Of a stretch of 33,938 bases of DNA, positions 6,658-15,331 are shown one piece after another. The DNA lies in assembly GCA_050263095.1 (NCBI GenBank), contig JBLNEW010000055.1, positions 1-33,938 on the forward strand, written 5' to 3'. Source of the DNA: FEB-35 sp050263095 (GTDB taxonomy: Bacteria > Desulfobacterota > Deferrimicrobia > Deferrimicrobiales > Deferrimicrobiaceae). A model generated the notes under the pieces. That model was not told the DNA's origin, did no database searches, and saw nothing but the letters and a program-made list of their open reading frames with translations. Numbering within the stretch: position 1 is the first letter of the stretch; every line of letters starts with the position of its first letter. A program made the position numbers and the translations under genes.

Positions 6658-7842
6658 ATGGACACCCGCAGAAAAACCCTCTTATCCGAAACAGAGGCCC
6701 TTCGTCCCGACGCCGTACGGATGCTTGGGTCGATATCGGGCTATGCGGAACTCGGGCTCGAGGAGATCCGGTCCTCCGATACCCTGGCCGGATTTCTGGA
6801 GAGCAGGGGATTCCGAGTGGAGCGCGGGACGGCCGGGATGAAGACGGCGTTCAGGGCGGAATTCGCCTTCGGAAAGGGGAAGCCGTCGGTGGCCTTCCTG
6901 TGCGAGATGGACGCCCTGCCGGGCCTCGGGCACGCGTGCGGCCACAACGTGGCGGGCGTGGCTTCGGCCTGCGCCGCCGCTGCGCTTGCATCCTTCGGGG
7001 CGGGGCGCTTCCGGTCGGGGAAAATCGTCGCCCTGGGCACCCCCGCCGAGGAGATGGGGTACGGCAAGGCGCGTATGGTCGAAAAGGGGATATTCGAGGG
7101 GATAGACGCCGCCATGATGGTCCATCCCTCCTCGCGCCGCCACGTCGCCAAGGGGTACCTCGCGCTTCACAAGATCCGCTTCACGTACCTTGGGAAGGCC
7201 TCCCACGCAGCGGCCTACCCGGAGCACGGCATCAACGCGCTTGACGGGGTTCTCATGCTGTTCCAGGGGACCGCGGCGCTGCGCCAGCACCTTCCCGAGA
7301 CCGTCCGCGTACACGGAATCGTAACCGAGGGCGGCAAGGCGCCCAACATCATCCCGGAGCGGGCGCAGGCGTACTTCTACGTCCGGGGGGAGGACGACTC
7401 CGAGCTGGCCGACGCGGTCAGGAGGGTGAAGGAGTGCGCGCGGGGAGCGGCGAAGGCGACGGGGTGCAGGCTCCGGATGGAGGAAGGACCCTATACCCTC
7501 TCCGCGATGAAAGTGAACCCGGTGCTCGCCGAGGAGTACCGGCGGGCGCTCGGGACCCTGGGGCTCCCCGAAAGCGGGGCCCCCGTTAACAGGAACCGGG
7601 GCTCATCTGACATTGGAAACGTTTCGCGGATCGTGCCGACGATCCAGCCGAACGTCCCCATTTCCGGGGGGGAGAGGGTGGAGATACACACGCGTCCGTT
7701 CGAGGAGGCATCGAGGGGCCCGTCGGGAGTCGAGGGCATGATGGAAGGCATCCGCGCGCTGGCGCTGACGGGCCTCGGGCTGTTTTCCGATCCCCGGCTC
7801 TGCCGCCGGGCCTGGGAGGCTTTCAGAAAAGCACGATCGTGA
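6658..7842 (+). CDS. M20-family metallo-amidohydrolase (AbgB / PM20D2-like)
   Basis: 394 residues from the ATG at 6658, which follows AGGAAA; an upstream TTG at 6634 is less likely. It is a two-domain M20 peptidase. Metal-binding motifs are LCEMDALPGLG (81-91, Asp85), GHACGHN (91-97) and the catalytic Glu pair in GTPAEEMG (127-134). The dimerisation-domain motif YLGKASHAAAYPEHG lies at about 178-192, and the C-terminal motif GSSDIGNVS at about 315-323. These are the pattern of AbgB-like p-aminobenzoyl-glutamate hydrolases and of PM20D2 dipeptidases. Substrate is probably an N-acyl amino acid or dipeptide; I cannot choose. It has no signal peptide, so it is cytoplasmic. Its 3' end overlaps the convergent mutS2 by 20 bases. 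Confidence 0.85.
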   Translation: MDTRRKTLLSETEALRPDAVRMLGSISGYAELGLEEIRSSDTLAGFLESRGFRVERGTAGMKTAFRAEFAFGKGKPSVAFLCEMDALPGLGHACGHNVAGVASACAAAALASFGAGRFRSGKIVALGTPAEEMGYGKARMVEKGIFEGIDAAMMVHPSSRRHVAKGYLALHKIRFTYLGKASHAAAYPEHGINALDGVLMLFQGTAALRQHLPETVRVHGIVTEGGKAPNIIPERAQAYFYVRGEDDSELADAVRRVKECARGAAKATGCRLRMEEGPYTLSAMKVNPVLAEEYRRALGTLGLPESGAPVNRNRGSSDIGNVSRIVPTIQPNVPISGGERVEIHTRPFEEASRGPSGVEGMMEGIRALALTGLGLFSDPRLCRRAWEAFRKARS

Positions 7843-10228
7843 CCCCGTCGCCTCCCTGCTCCCGCGGAGCGGGGAAGAAGCGCTTCGCATACGGGGAATC
7901 GCGCAAATGGCCGCGGACGGCGGCTTTCAGCGCCCCCGTGCCGTGCCCATGGATGATGAAGGCGTGGGGCGCCTGGGCCAGCGAAAGCCGGTCGAGGAAG
8001 CCTTCCATGTCGGGCAGCGCGTCATCCACATACTTGCCCCGAAGGTCGATCGTGTTTTCCGGAGTCTGGATGTAGAGCGCAAGCGAGGCCTCCTCGGATC
8101 GACGCGGCGCCCTGGATGCCTTGCCTTCCCCTGCGCGTGACGGCGCGGCCGGGAATATCCGCACCTGTTCGCGGGGCAGACGAAGCCTCATCCCGCCCAC
8201 CAGCACCTCCACTTCGCGGTCGTCCGGGCCGGGAACCGCGGCGACCTCGCCCTCCTTGTGAAGGGTCGCCAGGAACACCTTCTGCCCCTGGAAAAGCGAG
8301 GTGCCGGGAGGAACGGGCGCAGTCCTGCTGATCATCGCGCGCGTCACGGGGTCCGAATCCGCGGCTTCACCTTTTTCCTTCCATTCCCGGATCACCGCCT
8401 GCGCTTTCCGGACCGTCTCGATTTTCCTTTCCTTGCGCAATTCCTCGGTGACGGCCCGCAGCTGCGTCTCCGCCCTGCGGATCTCCTCCCTTGCCTTCTG
8501 GCGGGCTCCCGAAAGGATCCGTGACTCCTCATCCCTCGCCCGTTCCCGCTCCGCCGCAAGCCTTGACCGCTGCTCTTCCGCCTCGCGGCGCGCGCCCGCC
8601 GCCCCGGCGGCCTCGGCCCTGGCCTTTTCGCGCTCGGATTCAAGCCGCGAGAGGGCGTCCGCAAGCTCGTGTCCCGAACCTGTCAAATAACCGCCGGCCC
8701 GCTCGAGAACGTTTTCGGGGAAGCCCAGCGCCCGGGCGATGGCGATTCCCATGCTTCTTCCCGGTATGCCGAGCCGCAACCGGTATGTGGGGCGAAGGTG
8801 CTCCTCGTCGAATGCCATCGAACCGTTCTCGAACCGGTTGTCCCCGTAGGCTATCCCTTTAAGCTCCTCGAAGTGGGTCGTTGCGAGCACCCGCACCTCC
8901 CTGTCGGCGAGCGTCTCGAGGAAGGCTCGCGCGATCGCGGCCCCTTCCCGCGGATCGGTTCCCGAAACGACTTCGTCAAGCAGGACGAGGGATCCCAGGT
9001 CGGCCCCGGAAAGGATCTCGTTCAGCCGCCGGATGTGGGCGGAGTAGGTGGACAGGTCCTGCTCGACGCTCTGCTCGTCCCCGAGCGTCACGAAGATGCG
9101 GGAGAATACCGAGAGAGTCGAATCGGCGGAAGCCGGGATCGAGAGCCCGGCCATCGCCATCAGCGTGAGCAGCCCGAGCGTCTTGAGCGCCACGGTTTTT
9201 CCGCCGGCGTTGGGCCCCGTAAGTATCAGGCACAGGCGGGGTCGTCCCAGCCGCAGGTCGTTGGGCACCACCTCCCTGCGGGAGAGCACGAGCAGGGGGT
9301 GGCGCGCCGCGATCAGGTTCACCTCGCCCGCGGCCGTCACGGTCGGCTCGGCCGCGGAGAGCTCTTCCGCCAGTAGGCTCCGGGCCTGCGCGAAGTCGAG
9401 GCGGGACAGCCGATCCCTGCAGGCGAGCAGTTCGGGGGCCTTCCTCGCCGCTTTCGCGGTCAGCTCGGCGATGACGCGGGCGATTTCCCGCTCCACCTCG
9501 AGCTCGGCCATCTTGACCTCGTTGTTCAGGTAGACGAGCTCTTCCGGCTCGAAAAAAACCGTCTGGCCGCTCTGCGACGTGTCGTGCACGATGCCCTGGA
9601 AGAGCCCCTTGGCGGCGGCCTTGAACGGTATGACCAGCCGCCCCGAACGCACTGTGGCGTACGCCTCCTGGATGTAGCGGGAATATCTCGGCGAGGAGAC
9701 GATCTGCTCGGCCGTCTTCTGCAGGCGGTTCCTGATCTCCAGGAGCTGGCGCCGCAGCTGGCCGAGCGAAGGCGATGCGCGGTCGGCGACGTTTCCCGCG
9801 GAATCTATTTTCAGCTCGATCTCGTCGGCCAGCTCCCGGAGCGGCGGTATCTCCCTCGCATGGTGGGCCAGTCGCGGGTATTTCCCGCGGCGCTCCTCGA
9901 AAAATTTCCGCACCCGCTCTCCCGTACGGGCGGTCTGCCCGACAAGCAGCAGCTCCGCGGGGGAAAGCGAGGCGCCCTTGACCGCCGTCTCGACCTCCGG
10001 GATGATTTCCTTCAGGCCTTCGAGGGGGAGCGGCCCCTCGGCTACGATCATGCGCCGCCCGTCGCGGTTCTCCTCGAGGGAAATCCTGACGGCGTCGAGG
10101 TCCGTCCCCGGCGAGAGGGCGGCGCACAGCCCCCGTCCCGGATCCGAGGACGCGTGCGAGCAGAGACGCGAGATCACCTTGCTCCACTCGAGCGCCGCAA
10201 GCGCCGCTTCCCATGCCGTTCCGCCCAA
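7823..10228 (-). CDS. mutS2: MutS2 (endonuclease / ribosome-rescue ATPase)
   Basis: 801 residues from a TTG start at 10228. The N-terminal MutS-core helices include the MutS2 pattern VHDTSQSGQTVFFEP. The ABC-type ATPase has Walker A GPNAGGKT (about 338-345), Walker B LVLLDEV and ATTHFEEL. A long coiled coil (about 510-650, rich in Glu, Arg and Ala) follows, and the C-terminal Smr domain has IDLRG and HGHGTGALK. MutS2 acts in suppression of recombination and, in Firmicutes, in splitting collided ribosomes. Start choice: the frame extends to an ATG at 10279, but a perfect TATAAT lies inside that extension. AAGGAGG sits 7 bases before the TTG, so the TTG is favoured and yields the usual N-terminus. 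Confidence 0.93.
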   Translation of the reverse strand: MGGTAWEAALAALEWSKVISRLCSHASSDPGRGLCAALSPGTDLDAVRISLEENRDGRRMIVAEGPLPLEGLKEIIPEVETAVKGASLSPAELLLVGQTARTGERVRKFFEERRGKYPRLAHHAREIPPLRELADEIELKIDSAGNVADRASPSLGQLRRQLLEIRNRLQKTAEQIVSSPRYSRYIQEAYATVRSGRLVIPFKAAAKGLFQGIVHDTSQSGQTVFFEPEELVYLNNEVKMAELEVEREIARVIAELTAKAARKAPELLACRDRLSRLDFAQARSLLAEELSAAEPTVTAAGEVNLIAARHPLLVLSRREVVPNDLRLGRPRLCLILTGPNAGGKTVALKTLGLLTLMAMAGLSIPASADSTLSVFSRIFVTLGDEQSVEQDLSTYSAHIRRLNEILSGADLGSLVLLDEVVSGTDPREGAAIARAFLETLADREVRVLATTHFEELKGIAYGDNRFENGSMAFDEEHLRPTYRLRLGIPGRSMGIAIARALGFPENVLERAGGYLTGSGHELADALSRLESEREKARAEAAGAAGARREAEEQRSRLAAERERARDEESRILSGARQKAREEIRRAETQLRAVTEELRKERKIETVRKAQAVIREWKEKGEAADSDPVTRAMISRTAPVPPGTSLFQGQKVFLATLHKEGEVAAVPGPDDREVEVLVGGMRLRLPREQVRIFPAAPSRAGEGKASRAPRRSEEASLALYIQTPENTIDLRGKYVDDALPDMEGFLDRLSLAQAPHAFIIHGHGTGALKAAVRGHLRDSPYAKRFFPAPREQGGDGVTIVLF

Positions 10229-10255
10229 ACCAGGGCCCTCCTTGCATCCGGGTCC

Positions 10256-10261
10256 ATTATA
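10256..10261 (-). promoter_or_regulatory. -10 element of mutS2
   Basis: A perfect TATAAT is read on the minus strand, 27 bases before the proposed TTG start of mutS2. It would give a leader of about 20 bases that contains the AAGGAGG ribosome-binding site. The -35 region is weak. Confidence 0.5.
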
Positions 10262-10313
10262 TCGGGATCGTGATAGCATGATTTGTCATTCTCCCCAAGG
10301 AGGAGCGTCCTTT

Positions 10314-11087
10314 TTGTTCGGCCTGCACCTGTCGCTATTCTGGCTCTGCCTCTTTGCTTACTGCGCGGAGGCAGGGTTTCAGCTGGCCGGCATCACTCCG
10401 AGGTCGCCCTTCCGATCGGCGCTGTTCGGGGGGCTGATATTGCACGCCCTCTTCCTTTCGTTGCGTTGGGCGATCTCCGGCCGCGCGCCGATGGCCGGGC
10501 TCTTCGAATCGCTGACGGTCCTGTCGTTCTGCTCCGCCCTCTCCGCGTTCCTGCTGTGCGGGACGCAGGAAACGCAGGCCGCCTGGAAACCGCTCTCGTT
10601 GCTGGTTGCGATCCCGCAGGCGGGGGCCGCCCTCGTCGACAAGCGGCTCACTCCGCTCTATCCGGCCCTGGACACGCCGTGGTTCGCAACCCACGTCGGT
10701 TTTTCGTTTCTCGGGTACGGGATCTTCGCCGCCGGGCTGGCTCTTGCCTGGGTTTATCTCGGCACGGGCGGGGAGGGGATATACAGGGCAGCTGCGCGTT
10801 CCGCGCTGTACGGCTTCACCGCGTTTTCGGCGGGGATGGTGTGCGGGGGAATATGGGCTTACTATGCTTGGGGGTCGTACTGGATCTGGACTCCCAAGGA
10901 AATCTGGTCGGTCGTCCTCTGGCTCTACTTCGCGGTCCTCACGCACCTCAAATTCATACCGCAGGGGCCCGGGTGGCCGTGGTGGAGCAGGCGGATGGAG
11001 ATGGGCGCGACGGCGGCCGGCTACTTCGTCATGCTGGCGACATTCCTCGGTGTCGGGCTTCTTATGCGAAGCTCCCACTCTTTCTGA
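10314..11087 (+). CDS. Cytochrome c biogenesis protein, CcsA/ResC family
   Basis: 257 residues from a TTG at 10314, which follows AAGGAGGA with a 10-base gap; an ATG at 10278 has no ribosome-binding site. About eight membrane helices. The family's tryptophan-rich haem-handling loop reads IWAYYAWGSYWIWTPKEIWS, and the periplasm-flanking histidines are seen in FATHVGF and VLTHLKF. With ResB it forms system II haem lyase, which moves haem across the inner membrane and attaches it to CxxCH apocytochromes. In the tryptophan loop the usual Asp before Pro-Lys-Glu is Thr193. It is followed 13 bases later by the ResB-like gene. It could also be a HemX-like relative, but the ResB neighbour favours cytochrome assembly. 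Confidence 0.88.
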   Translation: MFGLHLSLFWLCLFAYCAEAGFQLAGITPRSPFRSALFGGLILHALFLSLRWAISGRAPMAGLFESLTVLSFCSALSAFLLCGTQETQAAWKPLSLLVAIPQAGAALVDKRLTPLYPALDTPWFATHVGFSFLGYGIFAAGLALAWVYLGTGGEGIYRAAARSALYGFTAFSAGMVCGGIWAYYAWGSYWIWTPKEIWSVVLWLYFAVLTHLKFIPQGPGWPWWSRRMEMGATAAGYFVMLATFLGVGLLMRSSHSF

Positions 11088-11100
11088 CGGAGTTGCCGGG

Positions 11101-11841
11101 ATGAAGGTTCTATGGAGATTTTTGACCGGCCTTAAGACTTGCGCATGGACCGGCCTCGCTTTTTGCGCTGCGGGAGCGGCGGGCTCGGTCGCCATGGGGA
11201 GGCATCCCTCGCTTTTTTCCGACATGGACGCGCAGGTCTTCGCGGGATGGTTCGCGCAAAAAGGATGGATCGATCCCGTTCCAACGCTCTGGCTATACGG
11301 CCTTCTCATGGCCACCGCCCTGATGGCCGTTAACGCGGCATGCTGCACCGTCGATCGGCTCGTGCAGATATTCCGCGGAAAAGCCACGCTTCGGCGCCTG
11401 CTGCCTCACGTGATGCACGCTGCGTTCCTGGGGGTGGTCCTGTCCCACCTTGCGAGCAGCGTCTACGGGGACCGCGTTCCCGGGACGACGGTTTTCCAGG
11501 GAAGATTTGCGCCGGTGGGCGGAACGGGGCTGATCCTCGCCCTGGAAAGGCTGGATGTGGTGATGGCGCCTGAAGGGTATCCGAGGGATTTTTCCGCCGC
11601 CGTGACGGTATTCCGCGGCACGAGGCCCGTGGCGCGCGGAGTCGTGCGCCAGAACGATCCGCTCTTCCACGACGGGTACGGCATCTATATAAAGAATTTC
11701 GGCGCCACGCAGTGGGGATTGCCGTACGCCGTCTTCGACGCCAACCGGGACCCTGGAGCCGCCCCGATGCTGGTTTCGTCGGTCCTGTTCACGGCCGCGA
11801 ACCTGCTTTATCTTGTTTCCGCAAGGAGGGAAGATGCGTAG
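11101..11841 (+). CDS. ResB-like cytochrome c biogenesis protein, short form
   Basis: 246 residues. The N-terminus MKVLWRFLTGLKTCAWTGLA is the typical ResB opening (Leu-x-Ser/Thr-x-Lys-Thr near the first helix). Two further helices are seen at about 60-80 and 101-120, then a soluble periplasmic beta domain (about 125-215) with LFHDGYGIYIKNFG, and a last helix near 222-240. Canonical ResB is around 400-550 residues, so the soluble domain is much reduced here; short ResB-like proteins are known in Geobacter-type genomes. ResB would scaffold apocytochrome c and work with the ResC-like protein just upstream. Its 3' end overlaps the start of ldcA by 8 bases, so translation is coupled. Confidence 0.8.
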   Translation: MKVLWRFLTGLKTCAWTGLAFCAAGAAGSVAMGRHPSLFSDMDAQVFAGWFAQKGWIDPVPTLWLYGLLMATALMAVNAACCTVDRLVQIFRGKATLRRLLPHVMHAAFLGVVLSHLASSVYGDRVPGTTVFQGRFAPVGGTGLILALERLDVVMAPEGYPRDFSAAVTVFRGTRPVARGVVRQNDPLFHDGYGIYIKNFGATQWGLPYAVFDANRDPGAAPMLVSSVLFTAANLLYLVSARREDA

Positions 11842-12754
11842 CGTCAAGCCTTTGCCCTTGAGGAAAGGGGACGTCATCGCGATCTTCGCCCCCGCGGGCC
11901 CGGTCGACCCGAAAAAACTTTCCCGGGGCGTCGCCCGCCTGGCATCGGCAGGATACGTACCCGAGATAGCCGACGGCGTGCTTTCCAAGGACGGTTACCT
12001 TGCGGGGAACGACCTTCACCGCGCCGCTCAGGCCTCGTGGGCGCTTTCCCTGCCGGAGGGGCGCGCGGCGATGGCGGCCAGGGGAGGGTACGGCGCCTCC
12101 CGCCTTCTTCCGCGCATAGATTGGAGGAAGGTGACGCTCCGGCCCCGGCTGGTGATCGGCTACAGCGACATTACCGCGATCCTCTCGTACGTTTCCACGC
12201 GGCTGCGGATCCCGTCGGTCCACGGCCCGATGGCGGCGGCCGACCTCGGGCGCAAACCGGACGGCGCGGCTCTCGACGCATTCTTTCGCCTTGCGGCGGG
12301 CACCGTGTCGCCGCGGGAGCCGTGGGGCCGTCCATGCGAGCGGCTTGAAGGCGGATCGGCGGAAGGGGTTCTGGCGGGCGGGTGCCTGTCCGTGCTGACC
12401 TCCCTCATAGGCACGCCCTTCGAGCCCGATTTCAAGGGGGCGCTCCTTTTCCTCGAGGACGTCTCGGAGCCTTGCTACCGGATCGACCGCATGCTGACGC
12501 AGTGGATCCAGTCGGGACGGCTGCGCCGGATTTCGGGGATTCTGATCGGCAAGATGTCACCGATCGGAGCCGAGACGGAAGACGACATAAAGAAAACGTT
12601 CGCGGAGGCCGGCAGACGCCTGTCCGTACCCGCATGGTACGGTTTTCCCGCAGGTCACGGGGGGCCGAACTTCGCCTTGCCGTTCGGCGTGCGGGCAAGG
12701 ATCGACAACCGGGGCAGGTTGTTCCTGCTCGAGTCTCCGGTCGCGGGGCGATGA
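11834..12754 (+). CDS. ldcA: Muramoyltetrapeptide (LD-) carboxypeptidase, S66 family
   Basis: 306 residues. It removes the terminal D-Ala from murein tetrapeptide in the cytoplasm. S66 signatures are present: an N-terminal LRKGDVIAIFAPAGPVD, the nucleophile motif VIGYSDITAIL (Ser at about 113), the catalytic Glu region LLFLEDVSEPCYRIDRML, and the catalytic His region GFPAGHGGPNFALPFG. There is no signal peptide, fitting a cytoplasmic enzyme. The ATG at 11834 follows AAGGAGG by five bases, inside the resB tail. The stop overlaps the next ATG (ATGA), and two genes downstream lies mpl, the next enzyme of murein-peptide recycling. Confidence 0.92.
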   Translation: MRSVKPLPLRKGDVIAIFAPAGPVDPKKLSRGVARLASAGYVPEIADGVLSKDGYLAGNDLHRAAQASWALSLPEGRAAMAARGGYGASRLLPRIDWRKVTLRPRLVIGYSDITAILSYVSTRLRIPSVHGPMAAADLGRKPDGAALDAFFRLAAGTVSPREPWGRPCERLEGGSAEGVLAGGCLSVLTSLIGTPFEPDFKGALLFLEDVSEPCYRIDRMLTQWIQSGRLRRISGILIGKMSPIGAETEDDIKKTFAEAGRRLSVPAWYGFPAGHGGPNFALPFGVRARIDNRGRLFLLESPVAGR

Positions 12755-13875
12755 CCGCGACCCCGCCGGCGGAAGCCGGCCGATTCCGGAAGGCGCAGGC
12801 GCTGCTGGAGGAAGGGGCCCGCCGGAAGGTTTATACAGGGGCCGTCCTCCTCGCATCCGCGGGGGAGGAAGTCGCGTGCCAGGCGGCGGCCGGGGAGGCG
12901 CATCTTTCCTCGGTCTTCGACATAGCCTCGCTCACGAAGCCGCTGGTCGCGTCGTTGTTCTTCGCGCTAGCCCAGGATGGGAATATATCCAAGGAGGGGA
13001 AGCTCTCCGATGTGCTGCCTCCGAGGTCTTCCGATCCGGCGGCAGGGGAAATCGGGTTCCTTCATCTTCTGACCCACACCTCGGGCCTTCCGGCCTACAA
13101 GCCGTTTTATGCAGCCATCCGCGACGACGAGGAAAGAGAGGGAAGGCCGCTTTGGGGGACTTCGGAAGCGCACGACCGTATCGTCGACTCCGCGCTACGG
13201 CTGCCGCTTTCGGCTCCCCCGGGGAAGGCCTGCGTCTACAGCGATCCCGGGTACATTCTCCTTGGCCGCGCCGTCGAGCTTGCCGCCTTCAAGCCGCTCG
13301 ACCGGCTTCTGCGCATTCATCTGACCGACCCGCTTCAGATGAGGGACACGGGATATCTTCCCCTCGGCCGAATGAGCGAATGCGAGACAGGAAGGCTGGT
13401 GTCCACGGGGTATTCCGATGTCCGGAGAAAGGATAAAGAGGGAGATGTGGACGACGAAAACGCCGCGGCGATGGGCGGGGTCGCCGGCCACGCGGGCGTA
13501 TTTTCGACCGCGCACGACATGTTCCTCTTCTCCCGCGAGGTATTGAGAGCAAGGCGCGGGGAAGGGAGGATTCTTTCGCGCCCGGCGGCGCTCGAAATGA
13601 CCTCGAAGGCCGCGAATCCCCCCGGTTGTTCGAGGACGCCGGGATGGGATACACCAACCATGTCCCCCGGCTCCGGTTCGCAGGCCGGGACGCGTTTCGC
13701 GGAGGGGTCCTTCGGGCACCTGGGGTACACCGGGTGCTCGATCTGGATAGACCCTTCCAGGGAAGCGACGGTCGTGCTTCTGACCAACAGAATTTTTTTC
13801 GGCAAACAAAACGATGGTTTGAAATCGCTTCGGCCGCTTCTACACGATGTCGTCATGGAGGAGCTGTTTCCTTGA
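12751..13875 (+). CDS. Serine hydrolase of the beta-lactamase/penicillin-binding-protein fold
   Basis: 374 residues. The active-site triad of the class C beta-lactamase/EstB-like group is visible. SLTK at 60-63 supplies nucleophile Ser60 and Lys63, Tyr163 lies in YSDPGY (the YxN position, with Asp for Asn), and HLGYTG (323-328) stands in place of the KTG box. HLLTHTSGLP (105-114) and GGVAGHAGVFSTAHD (about 242-256) are also family hallmarks. No signal peptide or membrane helix is seen, unlike secreted members. The gene overlaps ldcA (ATGA) and mpl (TTGA), so it is translated with both. A role on cytoplasmic muropeptides is an inference from this position; an esterase function is the main alternative. 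Confidence 0.88.
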   Translation: MTATPPAEAGRFRKAQALLEEGARRKVYTGAVLLASAGEEVACQAAAGEAHLSSVFDIASLTKPLVASLFFALAQDGNISKEGKLSDVLPPRSSDPAAGEIGFLHLLTHTSGLPAYKPFYAAIRDDEEREGRPLWGTSEAHDRIVDSALRLPLSAPPGKACVYSDPGYILLGRAVELAAFKPLDRLLRIHLTDPLQMRDTGYLPLGRMSECETGRLVSTGYSDVRRKDKEGDVDDENAAAMGGVAGHAGVFSTAHDMFLFSREVLRARRGEGRILSRPAALEMTSKAANPPGCSRTPGWDTPTMSPGSGSQAGTRFAEGSFGHLGYTGCSIWIDPSREATVVLLTNRIFFGKQNDGLKSLRPLLHDVVMEELFP

Positions 13876-15299
13876 GCAACGTTCATTTGATTGCGGTTTG
13901 CGGCGTCGGGATGGCCTCCCTTGCCGGGATGCTTAAAGAAAAGGGATTCCGCGTCACCGGGTCGGACGCCAACGTATATCCGCCGATGAGCACCCAGCTT
14001 GCCGCGCTCGGCATTTCGATATCCTCCCCGTACGGCGCCGGAAACATCCCTGCGGATGCCGAACTTGTAATCGTAGGCAACGCGGTATCCAGGGATAACC
14101 CGGAATGCGTCGAGGCAGTCCGCCGGGGACTCCCCCTGCTCTCGATGCCCCAGGCCGTGGCCCAATTCTTCATCGACGGCAAGGAATCGATCGTGGTGGC
14201 CGGCACCCATGGCAAGACCACCACGACCTCCCTTCTGGCCTGGTCCCTGTTTTATCTGGGCGAGGACCCTTCGTTCCTTGTGGGCGGGATCCCGCGGAAC
14301 TTCCCGGTGAGCTACCGGGTCGGCGCGGGACCTCGGTTCGTGGTCGAGGGGGACGAGTACGACACTGCATATTTCGACAAGGGGCCCAAGTTTCTCCACT
14401 ATCGGCCGAGGATCGTGCTCCTTACGAGCATCGAGTTCGACCACGCGGACATATACAGGGACCTGTCCCACCTCAAGGAATCGTTCCGCAAGCTCGTCCG
14501 CCTGATACCGGCGGACGGCCTGCTGATCGCATGCGCCGATTACTCCGAGGCCGTGTCGGTAGCGCAGGAGGCCGGCTGCAGGGTCGAGTATTATGCCGCC
14601 GACTCCCCCGTTCCGCCCGTGGTCGCGGATCGGGCGTGGGCGGTGCGGCCGGTCGCGGAGGTCGGCGAATTCACCCGTTTCCGGATGGAGCGGGGGACGA
14701 CCGGTCACGATCTCGCGCTGCGGCTGCCTGGAAGGCACAATGCGGCCAATGCAGCCGCGGCGGCGATCGCGCTCCTGCACCTCGGATACGGGGCGGGAAG
14801 CGTTGCGGGGGCGATCGCAGGCTATACGGGTGTGCGGCGGCGACAGGAGGAGCTGGGCGAGTTCGGCGGCGTCTTGCTCGTGGACGACTTCGCCCACCAT
14901 CCCACGGCCGTACGGGAGACGATACTGGCGGTGAGGGCGCGGTATCCGGGCCGCAGGGTGGTCGCGGTCTTCGAGCCCAGGTCGAACACCAGCCGCAGGC
15001 GGATTTTCCAGGAGGAGTTCGCCCGCGCGCTGTCGGAAGCCGACTCCGTCGTGGTGGCCGGGGTGTTCGGCGCCGAAAAGATTCCGCCGGAAGAGCGGCT
15101 CGCCCCCGAAGATGTGGCGTCTTACCTTCGTGCCTGCGGAAGGGAGGCGTTCCACATCTCCGAGGTGGACCGGATCGTCGACCATTTAAAGACGGCTTGC
15201 CGGGAGGGGGACCTGGTCCTTATCATGTCGAACGGCGGGTTCGGCGGGATCCAGGGAAAGCTCGCGCAGGCTCTCTCCGCGCGCGGCGGTTTCTGTTGA
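13872..15299 (+). CDS. mpl: UDP-N-acetylmuramate:L-Ala-gamma-D-Glu-meso-DAP ligase
   Basis: 475 residues from a TTG that overlaps the previous stop (TTGA), with GGAGG about 10 bases upstream. It is a Mur-ligase-family protein. The Rossmann-like N-terminus is AVCGVGMASLAGMLKEKGF, the ATP P-loop AGTHGKTTTTS, and the central domain has VEGDEYDTAYFDKGPKFLHY and SIEFDHADIY. The C-terminal domain has DDFAHHPTAV and FEPRSNTSRR. The FDKGPKF and RSNTSRR versions distinguish Mpl from MurC. Mpl joins recycled tripeptide to UDP-MurNAc, bypassing MurC-E. Upstream LdcA would supply its tripeptide substrate. The next gene starts 32 bases later. Confidence 0.95.
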   Translation: MSNVHLIAVCGVGMASLAGMLKEKGFRVTGSDANVYPPMSTQLAALGISISSPYGAGNIPADAELVIVGNAVSRDNPECVEAVRRGLPLLSMPQAVAQFFIDGKESIVVAGTHGKTTTTSLLAWSLFYLGEDPSFLVGGIPRNFPVSYRVGAGPRFVVEGDEYDTAYFDKGPKFLHYRPRIVLLTSIEFDHADIYRDLSHLKESFRKLVRLIPADGLLIACADYSEAVSVAQEAGCRVEYYAADSPVPPVVADRAWAVRPVAEVGEFTRFRMERGTTGHDLALRLPGRHNAANAAAAAIALLHLGYGAGSVAGAIAGYTGVRRRQEELGEFGGVLLVDDFAHHPTAVRETILAVRARYPGRRVVAVFEPRSNTSRRRIFQEEFARALSEADSVVVAGVFGAEKIPPEERLAPEDVASYLRACGREAFHISEVDRIVDHLKTACREGDLVLIMSNGGFGGIQGKLAQALSARGGFC

Positions 15300-15331
15300 C
15301 GCACCGGGGCCCGTCTGGTAGATTCGCGCAG

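Noticed and set aside
8976..10247. 423-codon minus-strand frame in another register within mutS2
   Set aside because: Arg/Gly/Ala-rich out-of-frame copy of mutS2, which itself has all its motifs.
13335..15185. 616-codon minus-strand open frame
   Set aside because: It is antisense to the serine hydrolase and mpl, both of which have full sets of family motifs. The antisense protein is rich in Arg, Gly and His with no recognisable domain, as expected of GC-rich shadow frames.
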